64,000 bases of DNA from positions 2,102,501 to 2,166,500 of the forward strand of contig JARFIW010000003.1 in assembly GCA_036346225.1 (NCBI GenBank), written 5' to 3'. The notes beneath the pieces are model-generated. The model made no database searches, was not told the origin of the DNA, and saw only the letters and a program-made list of their open reading frames with translations. Each line of letters starts with the position of its first letter. The stretch's first letter is position 1. Of the stretch, positions 43,623 through 54,019 are shown piece after piece. The DNA is from Platerodrilus igneus (taxonomy: Eukaryota > Arthropoda > Insecta > Coleoptera > Lycidae). The position numbers were made by a program, and so were the translations under genes.

Positions 43623-45797
43623 TGCTGTGTTACCCTGTATAAAATCGAGCCTCACGAATTGGGCGCCAAAGAATGCTGTGAATCTTCTCATATCTGCAGG
43701 TACTGGCCCTTTCAAAAAAAAAAACATTCGAGCCCCACAGTTTGGGCGTCAAGAATGCTGTGATACCTTTAAAATCCGTGAACTACGCTTTTCGCCTCGG
43801 CTGCTCACCTAATGTTATAAACCTCCTCATTCATAACAAAAAAACAACACATTCCTACCAAAAACATCAACGTTAACTCTATTTACATCAATATTCAGAA
43901 TACATTAAATTTTCTAATTAAATTTCAGCATAAAATTCAGTTTTCAAAAAAAATTTCAAGATTAATTTTATTATCATTTTACTGTGCATCCAGAATTAAA
44001 GTCCTTGTTGGATGCCTACTAATTAATATAACAATATAAGCAGACCGGAGTCTGAGTATAAAGGAGCATCTACCACCCTTTACGTTAATTAACCAGGTTC
44101 GTCTAATTGAGCTCAAAGACATACCCAAATTTTCATCATATTCCCGAACATCAAAACAAAATACCCTTTTAACTTAAACAAGCAAATTTCATCTTAAAAT
44201 TAAACTTTTATGGTTAGAACAATTTCACTAATGTCCATTTAAAGTAAATCAATTATAAAGTCATTCAATACACACAAAATGTCAAACAAAATAGTATAAT
44301 TTACCTGAAGGTTACTGTCCTCGTAGCTTCAAAGTATCGTTTCTTTAGTTAATCACACCATTCAACAGGATTATATTTACGGCTTCTGATTCTCTACGCT
44401 TTTAGAATTTTCTCCATCACCATCCATTCAAAGTCGTTTCTGGGCCTTTCCGGAACTCATCTGTGTTTATCTGACCCTTGTTTCATGGATCCAGACACGT
44501 ATTTGAACCATTTAATTATTAACACCCCAAAATAGCAAAGAAATTCATGCTTCTGTCACCAATATACGCCAAAACTGCCTACTTTTGTGTATACATTCGT
44601 CGTTGTAAATTTTGCTGATTGGTACAGTGAAACTAAATTTTATTACCTTGTATCTAAGTGCACTGAAGTACATTCATGTTAGCACGTAAATAACAAGCTA
44701 TTTTGAATCACTAAAATATACTAGCAAACTTTAAATTATTTAATCAAACTAAAATGCACGGTTTAACATCTTCAATCAAGTCGCGTATGTACGAGCTTTT
44801 AACGCATCGAATCGTCAAAAGTCTAAGAGAGCTTGTTTATATTCATCTCGGTATATATAGCAAAAAGCCTGTCTGTCGGTCGGTTCCCCAAAACGGGTAA
44901 TTTTAAAGAATTTCTCATGCCATGTTCCCAGTCTGCCGCTCGCACGTCGATTTTTACGAATTTTCACTCGCCCCATTTAAATCTCAGAAAATTTCCACAC
45001 GGCACGCAAGCATGTCCGAGAAAAACTAATTGATTTTGTACAGAAATTGTTGTTCTACCTCTGATATTTGCATCCTATTTTTAACCAATTGTGACCCCCG
45101 TGACGTTGCTTAAATCCCGCCTTTTACAATATGTGTCTTTGCTTGACGCATTTTCTCTTTCCTTCTCTACCGTGTTCTTATTGGTGCAACTTGATATTCT
45201 TTATTATCGATTATTTTAGTCCACATGGAGTGTGAAATACCCAGCTTTAGCAATTCTCGTAACTATTATGCGACGTTTTCCCAAGATTCTTTGAAACATT
45301 AATTATCTGCAAACTTTACGCCGAATGTGACATTTAAACTACGCAGGTGTTCAAAATAATATTAATTCTCAGAGCTTTATTCCGTGGTATTTTAATCTTG
45401 GGTTTTTACAAGTTTCTATAGGTATTATATGTTATTAATGGTTTAATTAACTCCAATTAAAATTGATTTCTATCCTTTTCATTTTTAGTGAATACAACTT
45501 AAATATTAATTATTATATGTACACTTTGTTTTACTACCGGTTACTTAAAATAGGGTTAATTAATATAAACTTTGCACGTAATTTCTCTTTGTTTAGGAAT
45601 AATTACATTACACGCAGAGCTTTTCACTACTGCTTCGTCTTATAAATAATTTAAATTTCTTATTTTTACTGAAACAACCGAGTTTATTTATGCTTCATGG
45701 TTTTAATAACGCGTATTATTTAATGAAATTCCTTATACACGGTGATTAAAATTATTTGATGTGATTATTTAATTTTCTACCCTGGTCTAAATATGAG

Positions 45798-45799
<2 letters not shown>
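43623..45799 (-). repeat. Gypsy B 5' LTR
   Basis: Nearly identical to the left LTR over 2.17 kb. Visible differences are single-base changes and run-length differences, for example in AAAAAA/AAAA and CCCC/CCC runs. A minus-strand TATA-like box lies near 44850-44865. Confidence 0.9.

Positions 45800-45838
<39 letters not shown>
45800..45838. repeat. (TA)n tract at right edge of Gypsy B
   Basis: TA repeats directly after the LTR end. Together with 38297-38332 they mark insertion into one TA array. Confidence 0.93.
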
Positions 45839-45839
<1 letters not shown>

Positions 45840-45843
<4 letters not shown>

Positions 45844-46830
45844 AGTGGTTTTAAAGGGCTAAATTTAAGTATAAACAAGGCAATTTCAAACACCCTGTAT
45901 AGAGGAAACAACCAGAATTTACGTGTGAAATTTATTTCATTTAGTTCATTTTAAAGTAACAAGTATTACCATAATTTTACAAGTAGTGATTAAAATTTAG
46001 TTAGGTTCGTAAAGAAAATAAATTGTAGAAGCCAATGCAAATTAATAATTAATTTAATTGAGTTTAGTTGAAAGGGTTATTAAGTTTAATACGCATAAGA
46101 GCTTGAAAAATCGATAATACCAAGGTGAAACGCCTTGCTAACAAACGAACAGCCGTTGAATATAAAATACCTTGAAACGCAACCTCCTAGAAATGTTGTG
46201 TTAAAACGTTTGTTAATTGAACACCTGGAGGTTTTGGAAAAGTCAGGTTCCCTTTATTTGTGTAGATAAAAGACAGTATTCAAAGTATATCGGGTAAACG
46301 GTCGGACGGTTCGCGTAAATGTTAACTAAAAGTTTTCTTAAAGTGCAGAAGGGATAGACGATTAATGAAATGCTTCGGAATGAGACAGGCATAATAACAG
46401 TGCATTTTAACACGCACGTATTCAGTCCACATGGGTTAGTTTGAAACGCGGACAGTAATATCGATTTCTACCACTCAAACAAGATTAGAAGGAAACATAG
46501 AATATGCATAAGAGAAGAATAGCGTTAATACAGGCGGGGTTTCAAGACGTCATTGAATATCTTATTGGTCTATATAGTTAGTAGTATAACAGACAAACAC
46601 GGGAATATTGAATGTTAATTTTTCGGAAAATATCGTAACGACGCGCTAAATTTCGAAGATTTCGAAAACGGTTGAACCAAAATTTGAAGAACGAATTAGT
46701 TTAATTAAATATTTCGCGTTAGGAGGGTCTGGAGAGGTTACATTCGAAGTGTATAAATACTCTAAAAGAATTAGCATCGCTCTCTTTTAACTTCGTTTTC
46801 TTAGTACTTTCATCGCTGCAGACTACGAAC
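45840..46830 (+). mobile_element. Diverged Gypsy LTR fragment, plus strand
   Basis: Shares ordered landmarks with the LTR at 54020-56051. These include GAATTTACGTGTGAAATTTA, GTAGAAGCCAATGC, AATTGAACACCTGG, AAACGGTCGG and GACAGTAATATCGATTTCTA. A TATA-like GTATAAATAC lies near 46751, followed by a CTCTCTTTTAAC start-like region, as in the 54020 copy (TATAAACCCGG near 54870). After about 46830 the two diverge. Confidence 0.68.
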
Positions 46831-47970
46831 AGAAATTTACCACGAGCTTGTAAGTATATAAAAATTTTTAATTTAAATAGTACTGTGTCGGCCTTATAAT
46901 TTGATACGCGGATTGTGTCGAGTCTAAATTTTATTGAGGTGCAACATTTATTTTAAACAAGCTCGTGAAGTAACGTAAATTAAATTAAATTAAACTAAAG
47001 TACGCAATTATGAAAGAAGTGTAATAAATTTGGATTTGGATTTGGATGCATCGCGAAGGCAGAGCATGCAGCACAACTTAGATGGTGTTTATCTACAAAT
47101 AGCAAGAAGCGGCCAGCAGAGCAGAACCACGAAACCGAGAGCGAAAACAACTTAACGGCTTCGTCAACGGAGTAGGGATCTTCAAGAAATTCCAGGTAAC
47201 GCTTTAGAATTTGTGGTTTTTATAAACTATGAAAATTGTTGTGATGTGTGAGAAGTGAACTATGAAGGTATTTTGCATTATTTTGCGTATTGAAAATAAT
47301 ACGTATAACTAACTTTTAGTATGGTATTTAAATAGAAATCTAAAGGTGTGTAAAGCTTATTAACGTTCCATCAGGAATTTAAATTTTTATTGTTACGAGT
47401 ACATGGGTTTTTGTTTGCAGTAAGCGTATGCAAAGTAAAAAGCATACAGTATTCATAATTAACTGGGTTATCATGAGCTCAATATACTCCAGAGTGTACT
47501 AAATAAAATTAATTATAAATAAAGAAAGAAAAATAAGGTATTATTCAGGGCCCATTTACTCCTGTTCCGTTTAATGTGTTCAATATTTCTAGTTAAAATA
47601 CTGGACTTTACAAAAATAGAATTTATTGAGGTGTAACTTGAGCACCGAAATGTAAATAATCTTGAAGTTTCATTTGTAAATAGTGGTAAATAAATATTGT
47701 ATGATTGTTGTATTATTTTGTGGTTTTATTGGGAGTGTGCGTAAACGATAAAAAGTATGATAGTGAATCTAGGTATCCAATAGGAGGCCCAACTGAGCTA
47801 GCCAGGGAAGTGGTTGAAGAATTAAGGTGATGAAGAGAGGAATCTGGGTAAGAAATTATTTTTTTTGAAAAATTTTTATATTGTGTGAAATTTATGACGA
47901 TTTTTGGAAAATAAATAAAATCCTCGATTGTTTTTTTGAGAAAGGACTGAGTTAGAGCAAAGTTACACGG
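46831..47970. other. Possible continuation of the LTR and leader
   Basis: Plus-strand sequence of unclear origin. GGATTTGGATTTGGATT is a short repeat (about 47032-47048). No frame with Gypsy motifs. It could be LTR R/U5 plus leader of the same element but no primer site is visible. Confidence 0.4.
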
Positions 47971-48026
47971 CAATATATATGTATATACATATATATATAT
48001 ATATACATACATATATATATATATAA
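47971..48026. repeat. (TA)n with TACATA interruptions
   Basis: About 55 bp of TA repeats broken by GTATATACAT units. Confidence 0.85.
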
Positions 48027-48078
48027 CTTTATGGGTTTTAGTTATATACTATTAAAGAAGCAAGGTCGTTACTAATTT

Positions 48079-48080
<2 letters not shown>

Positions 48081-48118
<38 letters not shown>
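48081..48118. repeat. (TA)n tract
   Basis: TA repeats ending where the first tRNA-bearing repeat unit starts. Confidence 0.9.
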
Positions 48119-48121
<3 letters not shown>

Positions 48122-48270
48122 TTAATACAGAAGAATAATCCACATTTGGAATGCAAATGAATGCTTGATATATATTAATAGTTATTAAGATGAAATGAAA
48201 ACCCAACTTTGTATTTAAAGTTGAATTACCATTTCAAATCGAACTAGTAATTGAAAACCAGTAAAAGAAC

Positions 48271-48343
48271 GGCTACAGCAGGATTTGAACCTGCAACCTC
48301 TGATTCTCCGGATCAGTGCTCTAACCAATTGAGCTATCTAGCC
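48271..48343 (-). tRNA. tRNA-like sequence, copy 1 (inverted)
   Basis: Folds as a 73-nt cloverleaf on the minus strand. The acceptor is GGCTAGA/TGTAGCC (one G-G mismatch), the D arm GCTC/GAGC, the anticodon stem CTGAT/ATCAG with loop CCGGAGA, and the T arm GCAGG/CCTGC. Loop positions 34-36 read GGA, but position 33 is C where functional tRNAs have U, and there is no long variable arm as expected for Ser. Probably a tRNA-like part of a repeat. Confidence 0.65.
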
Positions 48344-48694
48344 CAATTGTTTAGATGATGTTATACTTAATACTACTGAAGCTTGGCCCTTGTTAATGAT
48401 TTTCAATTACGTCTTGCATTTAAGGAAATTGAATCTAGTTATATACATAATTCATGTACTAATAACTTGATCATCCCATTTTTGCAACGTTCGGAATAAT
48501 ACAAACATGTAATTATATTATTATTAATACAGAAGAATAATCCACATTTGGAATGCAAATGAATGCTTGATATATATTAATAGTTATTAAGATGAAATGA
48601 AAACCCAACTTTGTATTTAAAGTTGAATTACCATTTCAAATCGAACAAGGGCCAAGCTTCAGTAGTATTAAGTATAACATCATCTAAACAATTA

Positions 48695-48767
48695 GGCTAG
48701 ATAGCTCAATTGGTTAGAGCACTGATCCGGAGAATCAGAGGTTGCAGGTTCAAATCTTGCTGTAGCC
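48695..48767 (+). tRNA. tRNA-like sequence, copy 2
   Basis: Same 73-nt cloverleaf on the plus strand with the C33 loop CCGGAGA; the T stem has CTTGC for CCTGC, which breaks one pair. Its host unit starts at the orientation switch at 48646. Confidence 0.62.
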
Positions 48768-49096
48768 GTTCTTTTAGTGGTTTTCAATTACTAGTTCGAT
48801 TTGAAATGGTAATTCAACTTTAAATACAAAGTTGGGTTTTCATTTCATCTTAATAACTATTAATATATATCAAGCATTCATTTGCATTCCAAATGTGGAT
48901 TATTCTTCTGTATTAATAATAATATAATTACATGTTTGTATTATTCCGAACGTTGCAAAAATGGGATGATCAAGTTATTAGTACATGAATTATGTATATA
49001 ACTAGATTCAATTTCCTTAAATGCAAGACGTAATTGAAAATCATTAACAAGGGCCAAGCTTCAGTAGTATTAAGTATAACATCATCTAAACAATTG

Positions 49097-49169
49097 GGCT
49101 AGATAGCTCAATTGGTTAGAGCACTGATCCGGAGAATCAGAGGTTGCAGGTTCAAATCCTGCTGTAGCC
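49097..49169 (+). tRNA. tRNA-like sequence, copy 3
   Basis: Identical fold to copy 1 with intact T stem GCAGG/CCTGC and loop CCGGAGA. Confidence 0.65.
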
Positions 49170-49496
49170 GTTCTTTTAGTGGTTTTCAATTACTAGTTCG
49201 ATTTGAAATGGTAATTCAACTTTAAATACAAAGTTGGGTTTTCATTTCATCTTAATAACTATTAATATATATCAAGCATTCATTTGCATTCCAAATGTGG
49301 ATTATTCTTCTGTATTAATAATAATATAATTACATGTTTGTATTATTCGAACGTTGCAAAATGGGATGATCAAGTTATTAGTACATGAATTATGTATATA
49401 ACTAGATTCAATTTCCTTAAATGCAAGACGTAATTGAAAATCATTAACAAGGGCCAAGCTTCAGTAGTATTAAGTATAACATCATCTAAACAATTA

Positions 49497-49569
49497 GGCT
49501 AGATAACTCAATTGGTTAGAGCACTGATCCGGAGAATCAGAGGTTGCAGGTTCAAATCCTGCTGTAGCC
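49497..49569 (+). tRNA. tRNA-like sequence, copy 4
   Basis: Same as copy 3 except AACTC for AGCTC in the D stem, weakening it. Confidence 0.62.
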
Positions 49570-49658
49570 GTTCTTTTAGTGGTTTTCAATTACTAGTTCG
49601 ATTTGAAATGGTAATTCAACTTTAAATACAAAGTTGGGTTTTCATTTCATCTTAATAA

Positions 49659-49663
<5 letters not shown>

Positions 49664-49722
<59 letters not shown>
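49664..49722. repeat. (TA)n tract
   Basis: About 59 bp of TA repeats between the tRNA-like array and the gag fragment. Confidence 0.93.
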
Positions 49723-49726
<4 letters not shown>

Positions 49727-50590
49727 GAGAGGTAAGCGGCATTAAACAAAATGTGTCGGCTTTGATGCGGGATGGTACCAGATTTAATACAGGAAACATA
49801 TCATTAGACCAGCAGATGAAATTTTACAGGGATAATAGGGTGAACCCCACATTTTTATAAATAGCGTTCGAAATTTAGTTAGTAATTTATATGATGAACA
49901 GGCGAAACTGAACACGGTAAAGGCATTGTTGAAAGATCATGCTGAGGCCTGGTATAATTTAATAGGTCAATAAATAGAGTCATATAGTGAATTCGAGGAA
50001 AAATTCCTGAAATACTACTGGAGTGACCATAAGCAAGACCAGGTACGAGATAATTTAATTACAGGAATATATAAGTGTGAATATGTTGGATCGAGGGAAC
50101 AATATGCGATTCGCAAGTACAGCATAGCGAAACAGTCGAGTCCACCTTCGACGGACCAGATATGGACAGGACCCAGACGACGACCGGTGTACGGGACAGT
50201 GAAAGGAGTTTTATACAAGAAACGACACAAAGAACATATGCGGAGGTAGTTGAGGGAGAACAAGGACCCAGCGGAAAAAATTGAGACAGACAGGATTTTT
50301 AGACAGAGACAAACCACTAGATTTACATGTGTATAAATACGAACACCCGCGAGAATTTTTAAAAATCGATGAAGAGGTTGAACCAGAAATAGGGGGAAAA
50401 TTTTGTTTGCCAATAATAGATATAAAATTTTCGGATCATAATATAGGATCGTTGCTCGATTCTGGACCAGAGGCGAGTTTGATATCGGACGAGTTCGTCA
50501 GCGACATTAAGGAAAAGGTGTGCGATAAGATTGTGTCAATCAAAAGGAGTCATTTGGTAGCTCCGAATAAAAAGCGATGTATTTTTATAA
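49723..50590 (+). pseudogene. Gypsy gag-protease fragment, plus strand
   Basis: Gag of the Gypsy B family: NSVRNLVSNLYDEQAKLN, TVKALLKDHAEAWYNLIGQ, a stop, then YYWSDHKQDQVRDNLITGI and SREQYAIRKYSIAK, ending near 50160. After a deletion an open frame (50281-50590) holds EVEPEIGGKFCLPIIDIKFS and SLLDSGPEASLISDEFV. The protease active site is thus LDSG instead of LDTG, a conservative change. VSIKRSHLVAPNKKR follows, as in element B. No LTRs of its own are attached. Confidence 0.83.
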
Positions 50591-50701
50591 ACATAAAATT
50601 AAACTATTTACCTTTGCGATGGAAGGATTTCAAAATGTATATAGATGTACATAATATAATACATAATATAATACAAAGATGCAAGTATATTATTAAATAG
50701 C

Positions 50702-51005
50702 GAAGAATAATCCCCATTTGGAATGCAAATGCATGTTTTGTTAATATATATTAACAGTTATATGATGAAATGAAAACCCAACTTTTTATGTAAAGTTGAA
50801 TTACCATTTCAAATCGAACTGGTAATTGAAAATCGTAGGTTCAAATCCTGCTGCAGCTGTTCTTTTAACGGTTTTCAATTACCAGTTCGATTTGAAATGG
50901 TAATTCAACTTTACATAAAAAGTTGGGTTTTCATTTCATCTTATAACTGTTAATATATATTCACAAACATGCATTATCATTCCGAATATGGATATTCTTC
51001 TTCGC
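50702..51005. repeat. Foldback repeat with half tRNA in the loop
   Basis: Arms of about 130 bp (50702-50835 and 50875-51005; for example GAACTGGTAATTGAAAA against its complement) enclose 40 bp that contain only the T arm and 3' acceptor strand of a tRNA-like sequence (GGTTCAAATCCTGCTGCAGC). It is a diverged relative of the units at 48.1-49.6 kb. Confidence 0.78.
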
Positions 51006-51193
51006 TATTTAATAATATACTTACATCTTACATCTTTGTATTATTCGAACGCAGTAAAGTAGGATGATCAAGTTATTGGTACATGAATTATGTATATAAC
51101 TCGAATCAATTTCCTTAAAAATGCAAGACGTAATTGAAAATCGAAATAAAAACAAGCTTCAGTAGTATAAATTATAACACATACTAATCAATT

Positions 51194-51266
51194 GGCTGCA
51201 TAGCTCAGTTGGTTAGAGCGTTGATCCGGCAAATCAATGGTCACAGGTTCAAATCCTACTGCAGCT
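51194..51266 (+). tRNA. tRNA-like sequence, diverged copy 5
   Basis: 73 nt with a good acceptor (GGCTGCA/TGCAGCT), D arm GCTC/GAGC and anticodon stem TTGAT/ATCAA with loop CCGGCAA. Positions 34-36 read GGC and position 33 is again C. Two T-stem pairs are mismatched (ACAGG/CCTAC). Embedded in the same type of repeat as copies 1-4. Confidence 0.58.
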
Positions 51267-51414
51267 GTTCTTTTAACAGTTTTCAACTACCAGCTTGATT
51301 TGAAATAGTAAATAAACTTTACACAAAAAGTTGGGTTTCATTTCATCTTATAACTGTTAATATATATTAACAAAATATGCATTTGCATTCCAAATGTGGA
51401 TTATTCTTCTTCGC

Positions 51415-51444
51415 AATATATATATATATATATATATATATATT
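51415..51444. repeat. (TA)n tract
   Basis: TA repeats closing the second tRNA-like repeat block. Confidence 0.9.
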
Positions 51445-51532
51445 ACTGTGATAAGGGGTTGTTTATGGCTGTATTGAGCAGTAAGGGTCGTGTAGTAACC
51501 ATAAATTGCAATAGGAATCAGAAAACTGCATT

Positions 51533-51780
51533 TATTTAACAGAAAATTAGGTAATTCATACATTATGTAAATAGCAAGCATTTAGCACCCTGTATTTAAA
51601 CCATAATTAGCTTTAAGCGATGCAAGTAAGCATTTCTTACAACAATAGAACGCGTATTTAGCAGAAAATTAGGTAGTTCATACATTATGTAAATAGCAAG
51701 CATTTAACACTGTATATAGATCGTTATTAATTTTAAGTAATGCCAGTAAGAATATCTTTCAACAATAGATCGCGTATTCA
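51533..51780. repeat. 122-bp tandem duplication
   Basis: Two copies of a unit with AGAAAATTAGGTA then TTCATACATTATGTAAATAG, starting near 51533 and 51655, about 90 percent alike by eye. Confidence 0.8.
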
Positions 51781-52446
51781 GAAGAAATGATAGTACATGT
51801 AATTAAACACGCGTTGAGAAGTGTTCTAATTAGTTATAAAACAGAGACGCCAAAGATAAAAGATAAAACCTAACAAAGTTTATGCAATTACGCTGAAACA
51901 ATAAACATTTTTGATAAGAAAACGCAGTTTTAAAGACGCATAAAAATACATAAACGAAAACAGCATTAAAGTTACATCATTTATTTTGTACAATTATCCA
52001 GAAGGCGATATTTATACAAAACAACAGACTTAAAGTTTTAACGTCTGGCAAAGATAACAATGTATCAATAGCAAATAAACATTACACGGAAAACCGAAGA
52101 AATTACATCAGAACCCACTTCAGAAGGCAGGGAATGTTGAAGACAGGGCCTGGTTGGTTGAGATAATCTGCAAAACTGCTTGAAAACCCAGCCCACATGT
52201 AAGTGAGAAAAGCCTATATAACACAAAGCAATGATAAGACGGGTCAGTTCATAACTCATGCACGCCGAAGCTACGTCACTGTTAACCAGAAAGTTACGCG
52301 TAATTTAAATAAAGTAAAGCAGAATATCAAGTGTATGTTACAGTGATAATAGTGCAACGATTACGAAGACTTTTTGCCGTTTTATAGAAAACGCGAGTAG
52401 AATTTGGGTAATTTATTTAAACTAAATATTTATTATAATAGGGCTT

Positions 52447-52531
52447 CAAATTTGTGGTACATTTCTGAATATTACAAATTTGTGGAACATTTCTGAATAT
52501 TTCAAATTTGTGGTGTATTTCTGAATAATTC
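52447..52531. repeat. 28-bp tandem repeat, three copies
   Basis: CAAATTTGTGGTACATTTCT then GAATATTA repeated three times with small changes; further degenerate GTCGACAATAATAATTCAA units follow to about 52660. Confidence 0.8.
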
Positions 52532-53324
52532 AAATTGTGTCGACAATAATAATTCAAGTCTGAATACTTCAAGTTACGTCAATAATAATATTTCAAATAT
52601 GCGTCGACAAGAATAATTCAAATCTGGGTCAATATAATATTTCAAATCAGCGTCGACAATTATATTTTGGTACAATTCTGGTACAATTTTGATTTGCGTC
52701 GAAAGCATTGAAGGGAAGAGATTCAAGGCATATAAAATAAAGAAGCACAAAGTAATTTTGGAAAACGAGGGGTAACTGTACTCAAATACTGGTTCAACTA
52801 AGCAGAGTATTGGTAGACGAATGAGAACAACAAAAGGGTGTTGATCCACAACACGAACAACATATCGCAGGTCAGTTCTATTTAATTTTAAGATATTTTT
52901 CTATTTAAATTTTAATACTGAATTTATTCAATTTATATAAAACTTGTAATAAAGTCAACAACAAACATTGCATACGTTAAACTTACGTAATATATTGTAA
53001 AGAGGTCTAAAACGTTCCAGGTTTCTTTGGTAAAGAGGTAGTTTTTGGTGACTTTAGGTTGAATTAAAAGTATATAAATTTTGGGATAAATGATACATAT
53101 GATATTGATTAATTGAGGAGTGTATTTAAAGAATTTCAAAAATTGTAAATAATAGTTCTTTTCATTATATGAAACTAATTGACTTCGTTTTATCAATTCA
53201 AACAAATAGGTAATCATAAAGGAGAAGAGAAAAATTGATTATCGTAATGTTGTGCACTCTGTGTAGATTAAAAAGGGCTAGCCGTGGCATAATAATAAAA
53301 TTAGTAAGATTAAATTTGAAGTGA

Positions 53325-53371
53325 AAACACAGAGCGGTGGCGTTAAGTAAAAACGTTATCATATCAATATA

Positions 53372-53380
<9 letters not shown>
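53325..53380. repeat. Left arm of long-range inverted repeat (partner 56200-56287)
   Basis: GAAAACACAGAGC, GTGGCGTTAAGTAAAAACG and TTATCATATCAATATAGATG appear here on the plus strand and, in reverse complement, at 56200-56287. There a 20-bp stretch not present here splits the match. TA tracts follow each arm. Confidence 0.75.
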
Positions 53381-53412
<32 letters not shown>

Positions 53413-53435
53413 AGATTTATATATATTATATATAT
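53376..53435. repeat. (TA)n tract, interrupted
   Basis: TA repeats with GTATAGATT and similar breaks. Confidence 0.88.
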
Positions 53436-53463
53436 AACAGTATATACGATGTATAGATAAACA
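53436..53463. repeat. 28-bp direct repeat, copy 1 (copy 2 at 53959-53986)
   Basis: AACAGTATATACGATGTATA then GATAAACA, exact in both places, 523 bp apart. The hammerhead motif lies between them. Confidence 0.85.
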
Positions 53464-53543
53464 CCCACTTTACGAAGAATCGAAAGAGGGTTTTTAACTA
53501 TCCAAAGCAAGCTAGTAATTTGCATAGCCTTAAATAAGAATTT

Positions 53544-53637
53544 GTTTGTTTCATAAAGGGAATAAACATTCATCGACTAGTTTCGATCTCACTGGATCTC
53601 ATCAGGATGAAGTGGTTTATAACCCTTATGAAACAAC
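53544..53637 (-). ncRNA. Hammerhead ribozyme motif, type I with minimal stem III
   Basis: On the minus strand the core reads CTGATGA (53605-53599), stem II GATC/GATC with loop CAGTGA, and GAAAC. TA then forms a two-base loop and GTC (53577-53575) is the cleavage triplet. Stem I starts TTCATC/GATGAA and, with small bulges, extends through TAAAC/GTTTA and CCC/GGG regions to GTTGTTTCAT/ATGAAACAAAC, about 25 pairs. All invariant positions of a self-cleaving hammerhead are present, and a one-to-two-pair stem III is the form described for Penelope-like elements and retrozymes. Cleavage is predicted between 53575 and 53574. No RT is adjacent. Confidence 0.8.
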
Positions 53638-53639
53638 CA

Positions 53640-54019
53640 AAAACAATAGGCAAAAATAATTTCGAAAGAACCTCTGTAAGATGGCAAGAGTAAACTAAGA
53701 ACGCCATCAGTTGAGAAACCACTAGTATTAAACTAGTCAAGTACAGAAGTAAATTCGAAATTAAGTCGGTAATTCATAGATGGCTATAACAAATACGTTT
53801 CACCTTTTGGGCTTTGTTAGATGTGTTACGCGCAAAAATTATTGCAAAAATATAACACACCGTCCCTTGGCGGCGCTCGGCATAATACCCTAGAGGGGTA
53901 ACGATCAAAATTAAACAAGATAATAAAAATAATTGCTTATAGCAAATTTAATAAATAAAACAGTATATACGATGTATAGATAAACATGGGTGTTATTATT
54001 TTTATTATCTTATATATAT
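53640..54019. other. Non-coding block between hammerhead and LTR
   Basis: Contains copy 2 of the 28-bp repeat (53959-53986) and a short GC-richer stretch (CCGTCCCTTGGCGGCGCTCG near 53862). No coding frame. Confidence 0.5.

Larger units (their letters stand above)
38333..45799 (-). mobile_element. Ty3/Gypsy element B, non-autonomous, long LTRs
   Basis: Two LTRs of 2,174 and 2,177 bp (38333-40506 and 43623-45799) differ at few sites, mostly homopolymer lengths, implying a recent insertion. The 3.1-kb interior carries gag, a protease and a stub of RT on the minus strand but no RNase H or integrase. The element lies inside a TA tract (left 38297-38332, right 45800-45838). A primer site and a purine tract are present. 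It resembles TR-GAG-type elements that move with enzymes from a full relative. Confidence 0.9.
48119..49663. repeat. Array of about 400-bp tRNA-bearing foldback repeats
   Basis: Units contain a tRNA-like sequence, then GTTCTTTTAGTGGTTTTC, an arm starting GTTCGATTTGAAATGGTAAT and a common tail. Plus-strand tRNA-like copies start at 48695, 49097 and 49497 (periods 402 and 400). One inverted unit is at 48119-48520, and a partial inverted arm (48522-48645) meets a plus unit at 48646. The 120-bp arms at 48522-48645 and 48797-48920 are inverted copies. TA tracts lie on both ends. Confidence 0.82.
51445..53320. other. Non-coding block, possibly LTR-derived
   Basis: No coding domain. It includes a 122-bp tandem duplication (51533-51780) and a 28-bp triple repeat (52447-52531). 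A TATA-like CCTATATAACAC (about 52212) is followed by a GTCAGTTC start-like region. The layout after a TA tract resembles the LTR blocks nearby but no ordered similarity was found. Confidence 0.4.

Noticed and set aside
48271..49569. Functional tRNA-Ser(GGA) gene cluster
   Set aside because: C33 in the anticodon loop, no long variable arm and a G-G mismatch in the acceptor stem argue against functional serine tRNAs.
48119..49663. CRISPR-like array, because of regular repeats
   Set aside because: Units are about 400 bp with tRNA-like content and no short repeat-spacer pattern; the genome is eukaryotic.
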